Below are positions 50,657 through 58,076 of a stretch of 64,000 nt of DNA, piece after piece. Origin of the DNA: Mycobacterium ostraviense (GTDB taxonomy: Bacteria > Actinomycetota > Actinomycetes > Mycobacteriales > Mycobacteriaceae); assembly GCF_002705925.1 (NCBI RefSeq), contig NZ_NKRE01000001.1:3318962-3382961 (forward strand). The letters are read 5' to 3'. The notes beneath the pieces were generated by a model, which searched no databases, was not told the DNA's origin, and saw nothing but the letters and a program-made list of their open reading frames with translations. The first letter of the stretch is position 1; each line of letters opens with the position of its first letter. Position numbers and translations under genes: made by a program.

Positions 50657-50962
50657 GTGAGCATGCTTGACACCGGATGTAGCGCCGTTTGTTCTCACCG
50701 CACGACGCGGCCAGCGGCCGGCGAGCGCGGCGCCAACGTCTCCGGTTTGGTGGCCGCGGGTGTCTGGGCAGTCGGCCTTGTCGCCGGCCTGGTGCTGCTG
50801 GCAACCGGGCATGAGGTGGTGGCCGCGATGATCCTGGTGGCGGCCGTCATGTCGCCCTGGTTCGGGCTGGCGGTTTCACGCAGCCGAATTCCTGCGTCCG
50901 GATCCGGGGCGCCCGAAACCATGCCCAACGGCTGGCACGGGATGGAAATCCCGGCCCGCTGA
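50657..50962 (+). CDS. Small hypothetical membrane protein
   Basis: A 101-residue protein from a GTG at 50657 (GGGGAG upstream). Two hydrophobic segments, about residues 30-51 (GLVAAGVWAVGLVAGLVLLA) and 54-73, are followed by a polar tail. I do not recognise the family. A TAGGCTAT box about 27 bases upstream is a plausible housekeeping -10. Confidence 0.6.
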   Translation: MSMLDTGCSAVCSHRTTRPAAGERGANVSGLVAAGVWAVGLVAGLVLLATGHEVVAAMILVAAVMSPWFGLAVSRSRIPASGSGAPETMPNGWHGMEIPAR

Positions 50963-51034
50963 GTCGGCCTCCTTTGGAGAGTTGACTATCGATCGACGCG
51001 CCTTGGAAACGTCGGCAATTTCTTTCTGTTGACA

Positions 51035-51061
51035 GGTGTGGCCGATATCCGAACGGGGTAT
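51035..51061 (+). promoter_or_regulatory. Possible sigma-F-like promoter GGTGT-N16-GGGTAT
   Basis: GGTGT (51035-51039), 16 bases, GGGTAT (51056-51061), 63 bases before the DUF4193 ATG. It has the same deviating form as the candidate ahead of the topoisomerase gene (23254-23280). Confidence 0.35.
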
Positions 51062-51124
51062 TGACTCTGCCACGGGGTGACCACAACAGGTGTAACCCGG
51101 TCACCGCGCAGGAAGGAACGCACC

Positions 51125-51427
51125 ATGCCGACCGCTAGCGATTACGATGCACGCCGCGTGCCCGACGCCGAGACCGCGGACGGTTCGGTTTTGCGCGAAC
51201 TGACACCAGCCTTGCCTAAATTGTCCACGGCCGTCGCCGATGACGATCCGAACGAGGCGCCATTGTTCGAACTGCCGGGTGCGGATCTTTCCGGTGAAGA
51301 ACTGTCGGTAGCGGTGATTCCCCAGCGCGCCGACGAATTCACTTGCTCGCGTTGTTTCCTGGTGCAGCACCGCAGCCGGTTGCGCAGTTCGGCCGGCGAA
51401 CTTCCGGTGTGCGCCGACTGTGTGTGA
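51125..51427 (+). CDS. DUF4193 family protein with C-terminal zinc ribbon
   Basis: A 100-residue actinobacterial protein. The acidic middle is followed by FTCSRCFLVQHRSRLR and PVCADC, a C-x2-C...C-x2-C zinc ribbon typical of DUF4193. Related proteins are abundant in mycobacteria; the role is not established. The AGGAAGGAACGC sequence before the ATG at 51125 is a strong ribosome site. Confidence 0.85.
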   Translation: MPTASDYDARRVPDAETADGSVLRELTPALPKLSTAVADDDPNEAPLFELPGADLSGEELSVAVIPQRADEFTCSRCFLVQHRSRLRSSAGELPVCADCV

Positions 51428-51476
51428 CCGGCGCGGCTGGCCGGTCTTGACCTAGCCGGCGGCGCGGTGTTGTGTC

Positions 51477-52898
51477 GTGGGCGTGGCTGCTGATTCGGAG
51501 CCAGATTCGACCGGCTCACCGGATGTGATACGCCGGCCACCAGGCCTACCGGCTCCACGCCCGTTTCGTACGGCTTTCGCGACGGCGTATGCGGTTGCCT
51601 ACCTGGTGGGTGGGGAACGCCGGATGCTGCGGCTGATCCGCCGCTACGGCCCGATTATGACGATGCCGATTCTCACTTTGGGCGACGTAGCGATCGTGTC
51701 CGACCCGGCGCTGGTGAAAGAGGTGTTCACCGCTCCAACCGACGTCCTGCTCGGCGGCGAGGGCGTGGGCCCCGCGGCGGCGATCTACGGGTCCGGGTCG
51801 ATGTTCGTGCAGGAGGAGCCGGAGCATCTGCGGCGCCGCAAACTGCTGACACCGCCGTTACACGGGGCCGCCCTCAGCGGTTACGTGCCGATCATCGAAG
51901 ACTCCACCCGCGCGGCGATGCGCAGTTGGCCCGTCGACCGTCCGTTCGCGCTGCTGCCGGCGGCGCGGGCGCTGATGCTGGACGTGATCGTCAAGGTGGT
52001 TTTCGGTGTGCAGGATCCCGACGAGGTGCGGCGATTGGGCCGGCCGTTCGAACGTCTGCTGAACCTCGGTGTCTCGGAGCAATTGACGGTTCGCTACGCA
52101 CTTCGGCGCTTGGGCACATTGCGCGTGTGGCCGTCGCGGGCCCGGGCCTTTCGGGAGATCGACGACGTCGTCATGTCGCTGATCGCCCGACGGCGCAACG
52201 ACCCGGGCTTGACCGAGCAACGCGACATCCTGGCATTGCTCATGTGCGCGCGCGGCGACGATGGTGAACGGTTGTCCGACAACGAGATTCGCGATGATCT
52301 GATCACCTTGATGCTGGCCGGCCACGAAACCACCGCGACCACGCTGGCCTGGGTATTCGATCTCTTGCTGCACCATCCCGAGGCGCTGCGGCGCGTGCGG
52401 GCCGAAGCCGTCGGCGGTGCGGAAGCGTTCACCACGGCGGTGATCAACGAGACGTTGCGGGTACGGCCGCCCGCGCCCGTCACGGCACGCGTTGCCGCGC
52501 AACCATTTCGCATCGGCGACTACCTTGTGGACGCCGGGACCCGCATCGTCGTCCACATCATCGCCATCAACCGCAATCCCGATGTCTATGACCATCCCAA
52601 CGAGTTCCGGCCCGACCGATTCCTCGGGGTGCACCCACAAACCTACGCCTGGGTGCCGTTCGGTGGGGGCGTGAAACGTTGTCTGGGCGCGGCTTTTTCG
52701 ATGCGAGAACTGGTCACCGTGTTGCACGTACTGTTGCGTGAGGGCGACTTCAGTGCCGTCGATGACCTGCCCGAGCGCATCGTGCGCCGCTCCATCATGC
52801 TGGCGCCCCGCCATGGCACCAGGGTGCGGTTCCGGCCACGGCTCCAAGAATCCGTTGAGAATCTTCCAAGCACCAGCTCGGAAACTCGTCGCCAGTGA
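51477..52898 (+). CDS. Cytochrome P450 (CYP138-like)
   Basis: A 473-residue monooxygenase. I-helix AGHETTATT, K-helix ETLRVRPP (ExxR) and heme loop FGGGVKRCLG. It is about the same length as, and recognisably similar to, the P450 at 12922-14319 (shared SDNEIRD, ETLRxRPP and VRYALRRLG blocks), so the two may be ancient paralogues. It starts with GTG at 51477 or 51483. The substrate is unknown. Confidence 0.92.
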   Translation: MGVAADSEPDSTGSPDVIRRPPGLPAPRPFRTAFATAYAVAYLVGGERRMLRLIRRYGPIMTMPILTLGDVAIVSDPALVKEVFTAPTDVLLGGEGVGPAAAIYGSGSMFVQEEPEHLRRRKLLTPPLHGAALSGYVPIIEDSTRAAMRSWPVDRPFALLPAARALMLDVIVKVVFGVQDPDEVRRLGRPFERLLNLGVSEQLTVRYALRRLGTLRVWPSRARAFREIDDVVMSLIARRRNDPGLTEQRDILALLMCARGDDGERLSDNEIRDDLITLMLAGHETTATTLAWVFDLLLHHPEALRRVRAEAVGGAEAFTTAVINETLRVRPPAPVTARVAAQPFRIGDYLVDAGTRIVVHIIAINRNPDVYDHPNEFRPDRFLGVHPQTYAWVPFGGGVKRCLGAAFSMRELVTVLHVLLREGDFSAVDDLPERIVRRSIMLAPRHGTRVRFRPRLQESVENLPSTSSETRRQ

Positions 52899-52926
52899 CA
52901 CGCAGCGATGAAGGGATGGAGCCGAG

Positions 52927-53172
52927 ATGACGACCACCCGCCCACTGTCGGTTGCCGGCGCCGCGCCAGAGCGTGCCACCAACGGCTATGCGTCGGCGGC
53001 GTTCGCGTTCAGCGTCGTAGGGGCGCTGGTGTTGAGCGTCGTTTGCGCCGTCACCGCATTGGTTCAGATCAAGAATCCCGACGAAGGCCGGGGACTGGCG
53101 ATCGCCGGTCTGGCGATCTCCGCGGGCTGGGTCGCGCTATTGTTCGCGCTGGCCCACGCGCACGTCGTCTAG
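52927..53172 (+). CDS. DUF4190-type small membrane protein
   Basis: An 81-residue protein with two hydrophobic helices (about 24-44 and 58-78) separated by the short loop IKNPDEGRGL, matching the DUF4190 pattern (xxGKxxxGxGxAIAGLxxG). The function is unknown. It lies 28 bases behind the P450 on the same strand. The 241 bases downstream to the PPE gene hold no recognised element. Confidence 0.72.
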   Translation: MTTTRPLSVAGAAPERATNGYASAAFAFSVVGALVLSVVCAVTALVQIKNPDEGRGLAIAGLAISAGWVALLFALAHAHVV

Positions 53173-53413
53173 ACCGCAATCTCCAGTGGTGGCGCCGGCA
53201 ACCTCAGCAAAGCTCCGATATTTCTGTCGCGGTCGACGTAAAATTCCTGGCTATCCGTTGTCTGGTGAGCGCCGGATGACCAGCGGGAGTTGGGAGGCGC
53301 TACACGATGATTATTCGTGCGCCGCAATGCAATCGCTACCGATATGTCTGCCCCGTGGCTCATCGTGTTGACGGGCGCGGGCGAGCAGCCTGCGCGGACC
53401 GAGGAGGAACGCG

Positions 53414-55342
53414 ATGAATTTCGCTGTGTTGCCGCCTGAGACCAATTCGTTGCGGATGTTCACCGGCGCCGGTTCGGGGCCGATGCTGGCGGCCGCGGTG
53501 GCCTGGGATGGATTGGCGCTGGAGTTGGAGTCGGCGGCCGACTCGTTCGGCGCCGTGACCTCGGGACTGGTTGGTCAATTCTGGCAGGGTCCGGCATCGG
53601 CGGCGATGACGGCCACGGCTGCGCCGTATGCGGGGTGGTTGACCGCGGCCGCGGCGCGGGCCGCCGGGGCCGCGGCCCAGTCGAGAGCGGTGGCCAGCGC
53701 GTTTGACGCCGCACGGGCGGCGACGATCCATCCGTTGCTGGTGGCGGCCAATCGCAAGGCCTTCGTGCAACTGGTGCTGTCGAATCTGTTCGGGCAGAAC
53801 GCGCCGTCGATTGCTGCTGCTGAGGCGCAATACGAGCAGATGTGGGCCGCCGACGTGGTTGCGATGCTGGGCTATCACGGCGGGGCTTCGGCAGCCGCCG
53901 CGCAGTTGCAGTCGTGGCAGGCAGGGCTGCAGCGGATGGTGTCGGGACTGCTCGGCCTGCCCGAGCAGTCGGCCGGCGCGCCGACGGCCAATGCAGCGGC
54001 GGCAATCGGAAATACCGGGAATTTGCAGCCGGGCAGCGGAAACCAAGGTGATTCCAACCTGGGCAGCGGAAACAAGGGGAATGCCAACCTGGGCAGCGGA
54101 AACGTCGGCAACGCCAACCTGGGCGGCGGGAACGTCGGCAACGCCAACCTGGGCAGCGGAAACATCGGCAGTCTTAACATCGGCAACGGAAACGTCGGTT
54201 CGGCAAACTTCGGGGACGGAAACACCGGCAACCGGAACTTTGGCGCCGGAAACAACGGCACCGGCAACGTCGGCGCCGGAAACAGCGGAATCGGCAACGT
54301 CGGCGCGGGAAACATCGGCAACGGAAACGTGGGCGGCGGAAACATCGGCCCGGCAAACTTCGGTGGCGGAAACAACGGCAGCACAAATATTGGCAGTGGA
54401 AACCTCGGGAACTTCAACCTCGGTAGCGGCAACCTGGGCAGCAACAACGTCGGCTTCGGGAACCTCGGCAACAACAACGTGGGCTTTGGGCTGACCGGCA
54501 ACAATCAGGTGGGCATCGGTGCGCTGAACTCAGGCAGCAACAATATCGGCTTCGGGAACTCGGGCAACAACAACATTGGCTTTTTCAACTCCGGTAATAA
54601 CAACGTAGGCTTCTTCAATTCCGGCAACGGAAACTTCGGCTTCGAGAACTCGGGGGCCACCAACTCGGGCTTTTGGAACGCGGGGGGCGCCAATACCGGT
54701 TTCGGGAATGCGGGCTTCACCAACACTGGTTTCGGGAATGCGGGCAACACCAATACGGGCTACGGGAACTCGGGCCGTTTCAACACGGGCTATGGAAATG
54801 CGGGCGTCTTGAACGCGGGCTTCGGAAACGCCGGCAATGTCAACGCGGGCTGGGGGAATGCTGGCATCCAAAACACCGGCTGGGAGAATTCGGGCGCCGG
54901 CAATACTGGTTTCGGGAACGCCGGTTCGACCAACACCGGCTGGGGGAACTCAGGAAATGTCAACACGGGCTTTTTCAACTCGATAAACCTGAGCACGGGT
55001 GTCGGAAATCTGGGCACGGTGGGCCCGAACTCAGGCTTCGGACACACCGGCACGAACAACTCGGGCTTTTTCAACACCAGCACCGGCGGCCTCAACTCGG
55101 GCTTCTTCAACTCGGGTGTCGGCGGCTTCAATACAGGCATCAATAACTCGGGTGCCTCCAATGTGGGCATCGGTAATTCCGGCTTTGCCAACATCGGTCT
55201 CGCCAATACCGGCGACCGCAACGCCGGCGTCGGGAACTCGGCCGCCAATATCGTCGTCGGCGGCTCGGGTGTGGGAAACTCGGCCACGCTCAGCTCCGGA
55301 GCCTTCAATACGGGAACTATGCAGTCGGGCTTCTTCCGCTAA
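53414..55342 (+). CDS. PPE family protein with MPTR repeats
   Basis: A 642-residue protein. The N-terminal PPE domain (about 1-180) has FAVLPPETNSLRM (the P-P-E at residues 7-9), FWQGPASAAM (WxG) and YEQMWAADVVAM. From about residue 195 to the end run NxGxGNxG-type pentapeptide repeats (MPTR), about 90 units, changing from GSGNxGNANL to FGNSGNxNxGF forms. PPE proteins are exported by ESX-5-type systems and act at the cell surface. No PE partner gene or esx pair is adjacent. RBS GAGGAACGCG precedes the ATG. Confidence 0.95.
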   Translation: MNFAVLPPETNSLRMFTGAGSGPMLAAAVAWDGLALELESAADSFGAVTSGLVGQFWQGPASAAMTATAAPYAGWLTAAAARAAGAAAQSRAVASAFDAARAATIHPLLVAANRKAFVQLVLSNLFGQNAPSIAAAEAQYEQMWAADVVAMLGYHGGASAAAAQLQSWQAGLQRMVSGLLGLPEQSAGAPTANAAAAIGNTGNLQPGSGNQGDSNLGSGNKGNANLGSGNVGNANLGGGNVGNANLGSGNIGSLNIGNGNVGSANFGDGNTGNRNFGAGNNGTGNVGAGNSGIGNVGAGNIGNGNVGGGNIGPANFGGGNNGSTNIGSGNLGNFNLGSGNLGSNNVGFGNLGNNNVGFGLTGNNQVGIGALNSGSNNIGFGNSGNNNIGFFNSGNNNVGFFNSGNGNFGFENSGATNSGFWNAGGANTGFGNAGFTNTGFGNAGNTNTGYGNSGRFNTGYGNAGVLNAGFGNAGNVNAGWGNAGIQNTGWENSGAGNTGFGNAGSTNTGWGNSGNVNTGFFNSINLSTGVGNLGTVGPNSGFGHTGTNNSGFFNTSTGGLNSGFFNSGVGGFNTGINNSGASNVGIGNSGFANIGLANTGDRNAGVGNSAANIVVGGSGVGNSATLSSGAFNTGTMQSGFFR

Positions 55343-55414
55343 CTTGTAGACGGGTATGCACGCGGCCCCGGCAGGTATCCGGCGTCCCGGCGGAAATTGG
55401 GAGAGGGGGAAGCC

Positions 55415-55813
55415 ATGCAGGCCGTGGTGATCGGTGGCACGGGCAGGGTGGCGGCGGCGTCGCCCAGCACCGGCGTCAACACGCTGACCGGGGCAGGTTT
55501 CGACAACGCTCTGAGCGGGGCCGACGTCGTTGTCGACGTGTCGAACTCACCCTCCTTCGGCGACGAAGCGCGCGTCCCGGACGCGCTGCTCCAGCCCATC
55601 GCCGCCGCCGACCTCGCGACGGAGGTGGCCGGGATGGCGGAAGGCAAACCGTTGGGTGGCATCGCCAATGTCGGCGGGCCGGAGAAGATCTCGTTCGAGC
55701 AGATGGCCCGCGACGTCCTGGCGCGCCGAGGCCAAGCCAAGACCGTCGTCGTCGATCCCGATGTCGGCTACTTCGGAACACCGCTCGCCACGAACAGCCT
55801 GGTTACCGCATAG
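55415..55813 (+). pseudogene. NAD(P)-binding epimerase/NmrA-like relic with two internal deletions
   Basis: A 132-residue frame. MQAVVIGGTG opens the Rossmann fold, then AAASPSTGVNTLTGAGFDNA and VVVDVSNSPSFGDEA, a jump to ALLQPIAAADLATEVAGMA, GGPEKISFEQMARDVLARRG and an early end. Full-length relatives are about 250 residues. Missing are the segment after GGTG (the rest of the nucleotide loop), about 80 residues after SPSF (including the active-site region) and the C-terminus. Both internal losses keep the frame. It is therefore an open but non-functional remnant. Confidence 0.75.
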
Positions 55814-55827
55814 GCGCCGGAACGCCC

Positions 55828-55904
<77 letters not shown>

Positions 55905-55921
55905 CTTGAAGCCACGACAGC

Positions 55922-57067
55922 CTATCGCACCCGCCCGTCGACTCGCCAAACCGCCGGCTCAGGGTCCCAGGTGCAGGAGCGTTCGAACTCGACCAAGGCC
56001 CGGGCCGGACCGCTTGGATCGAGCCCCTGCGCGCCGACCCAGTCGTCGTCGAAGTAGGTGTCGGCGTAGCGGTCGCCGCTGTCGGCGAGCAAGGTGACCA
56101 CCGAGCCGCTGCGGCCGTCGGCGACCATCTCGGCGAGCAAGCCGAACGCTCCCCACAGGTTGGTGCCCGTGGACGGCCCCACCCGGCGTCCCAGCACGGT
56201 ACTGACGTGGCGGGCGGCCGCGATCGACGCGGCGTCGGGAACCGACACCATGCGGTCGACCACGCTGGGCAGAAACGACGGCTCGACCCGCGGCCGGCCG
56301 ATGCCCTCGATCCGCGACGACGCGGACATCACGACGTCGGACCGACCTTGGGCGTAGGCGGGGAAGAACGCCGAATTCTCCGGGTCCACGACGCACAACC
56401 GCGTCGCGTGCCGCCGATAGCGGATGTAGCGCCCGATCGTCGCGCACGTCCCGCCGGTCCCGGCGCCGACTACGATCCAGTCCGGGACGGGGTGCTTCTC
56501 CTCGAGCATCTGCGCGTAGATCGACTCGGCGATGTTGTTGTTGCCGCGCCAGTCGGTGGCGCGCTCGGCGTTGGTGAACTGGTCCAGGTAATGACCGCCG
56601 GTTTCGGCTGCGACGCGTTCCGCCTCGGCGTAGACCTGACTGGAATTCTCCACGAAATGGCAACGGCCGCCTTGCGATTCGATGAGCGCCACCTTGGCGG
56701 CGCTGGTCGCCGCCGGCATCACCGCGACGAACGGCAGGCCCAGCAGGGACGCGAAGTAGGCCTCCGATACCGCTGTCGAACCCGACGACGCCTCGACCAC
56801 CGTCGTGTTCTCCCCGATCCAGCCGTTGCACAGCGCATACAGGAACAACGACCGCGCCAGCCGGTGTTTGAGGCTGCCGGTGATGTGGGTGGTCTCGTCC
56901 TTGAGGTACAGCGCGACGTCAGCGTCGGCGCACCAGGCCGACGGCAGGGGGTAACGCAGCAGGTGGGTGTCGGCGCTGCGCCGGGCGTCCGCCTCGATCA
57001 GCCGGATCGCATTGTCTGTCCAATCGCGGGACAGGCTGCGGACGGCGATGCGGGTCGGGTCGTTCAA
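55922..57067 (-). CDS. cds1: PLP-dependent cysteine desulfhydrase/cysteine-synthase-like protein (Rv3684 orthologue)
   Basis: A 381-residue type II PLP enzyme. The PLP lysine is in ITGSLKHRLARSL, the substrate loop is SSGSTAVSEAYFA and the phosphate loop is GAGTGGTCATIGRYI. In M. tuberculosis the orthologue Cds1 degrades cysteine to H2S, pyruvate and ammonia. The only suitable start is a TTG at 57067, which overlaps the stop codon of the metallophosphoesterase gene (TTGA), so translation is coupled. Gene order and strand relations match the tuberculosis locus. Confidence 0.88.
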   Translation of the reverse strand: MNDPTRIAVRSLSRDWTDNAIRLIEADARRSADTHLLRYPLPSAWCADADVALYLKDETTHITGSLKHRLARSLFLYALCNGWIGENTTVVEASSGSTAVSEAYFASLLGLPFVAVMPAATSAAKVALIESQGGRCHFVENSSQVYAEAERVAAETGGHYLDQFTNAERATDWRGNNNIAESIYAQMLEEKHPVPDWIVVGAGTGGTCATIGRYIRYRRHATRLCVVDPENSAFFPAYAQGRSDVVMSASSRIEGIGRPRVEPSFLPSVVDRMVSVPDAASIAAARHVSTVLGRRVGPSTGTNLWGAFGLLAEMVADGRSGSVVTLLADSGDRYADTYFDDDWVGAQGLDPSGPARALVEFERSCTWDPEPAVWRVDGRVR

Positions 57068-58020
57068 CGCACCGAGACGCTGGGCTGCGAACGGCCCAGA
57101 TTCCTGTTCGAATCCCGGCCGCCCATGGGGCTGGCGATCAACGTCAACAGGGTCGCTTCGGGCCGGCAGCAGAACCGCGCCGGCGCAAACGGTGAGGTCC
57201 CGATGCCGGCGGAGACATGCAGCCGCATGTTCGCGCCCCACTGTGATGCACCTCTGGCCCGCGCCCGGTCCAGCCCGCAGTTGGTGACCAGCGCGCCGTA
57301 GAACGGCAGGCACAGCTGCCCACCATGGGTGTGGCCGGCCATCACCAGCTGGTAGCCGTCGGCGGCGAAGCGGTCCAGCACCCGAGGCTCCGGCGAATGC
57401 GTCAGTCCCAGCCGCAGGTTCGCGACCGGGCTTGCCGGGCCTGCGATCGTGTCATAGCGATCCCGATCGATGTGGGGGTCGTCCACGCCGGCTGCGGCGA
57501 TGTGCAGCCCCGCCACCTCGAACTCACGACGGGTATGGGTGAGGTCGAGCCAGCCGCGCTCGGTGAACGCCGCCCGCAGATCCTGCCAGGGCAACGGCTC
57601 GCCGTGGACGCGGTGCCCCGGGTTGATCAGGTAATTGGCCGGGTTCTTCAGGCGCGGCCCGAAGTAGTCGTTGCTGCCGAAGACGAAGACGCCCGGCCGG
57701 TGCATCAGGTCGCCCAGGGCCTGCACCACCGCCGGCACCGCCTTGGGATGGGCCAGATTGTCGCCGGTGTTGACCACCAGGTCGGGCTCCCAGCTGGACA
57801 GCTCGCGCAACCAGGCCTGTTTACGGCGCTGGCCGGGCAGCATATGCAGGTCGCTGATATGCAGGACCCGCAGCGGGGTGGAGCCCGGACTCAGCACGGG
57901 CATGGTGATCTCGCGCAGTACGAACGCGTTGCGTTCGATGAGCGCGGCGTAACCGATCCCGGCGACGATCGAGCCGAGCGCGACGGCACCGGTGCGTAAC
58001 AGGACGGGCGAAACAGCCAT
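57064..58020 (-). CDS. Metallophosphoesterase (Rv3683 orthologue)
   Basis: A 318-residue calcineurin-like phosphoesterase. One N-terminal hydrophobic segment (about 5-30) anchors it. Metal-site motifs are present in order: HISDLHM (D-x-H), NTGDNL (GD), FGSNDYFG (GN-type), THSPEP and AGHTHGGQ (GHxHxxQ). The family resembles YkuE/YaeI membrane-associated phosphoesterases. It sits between ponA2 and cds1 and overlaps cds1. The substrate is unknown; a cell-envelope lipid is plausible from the ponA2 linkage. Confidence 0.9.
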   Translation of the reverse strand: MAVSPVLLRTGAVALGSIVAGIGYAALIERNAFVLREITMPVLSPGSTPLRVLHISDLHMLPGQRRKQAWLRELSSWEPDLVVNTGDNLAHPKAVPAVVQALGDLMHRPGVFVFGSNDYFGPRLKNPANYLINPGHRVHGEPLPWQDLRAAFTERGWLDLTHTRREFEVAGLHIAAAGVDDPHIDRDRYDTIAGPASPVANLRLGLTHSPEPRVLDRFAADGYQLVMAGHTHGGQLCLPFYGALVTNCGLDRARARGASQWGANMRLHVSAGIGTSPFAPARFCCRPEATLLTLIASPMGGRDSNRNLGRSQPSVSVR

Positions 58021-58076
58021 GCAGGCAGCCTACTGCCGGTCGGCAACTGATCGCTTGTGTCTAGCGCAACACGACC

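Noticed and set aside
53990..55340. Regularly spaced short repeats that could suggest a CRISPR array
   Set aside because: They are in-frame pentapeptide-coding MPTR repeats of a PPE gene, without constant repeat/spacer lengths.
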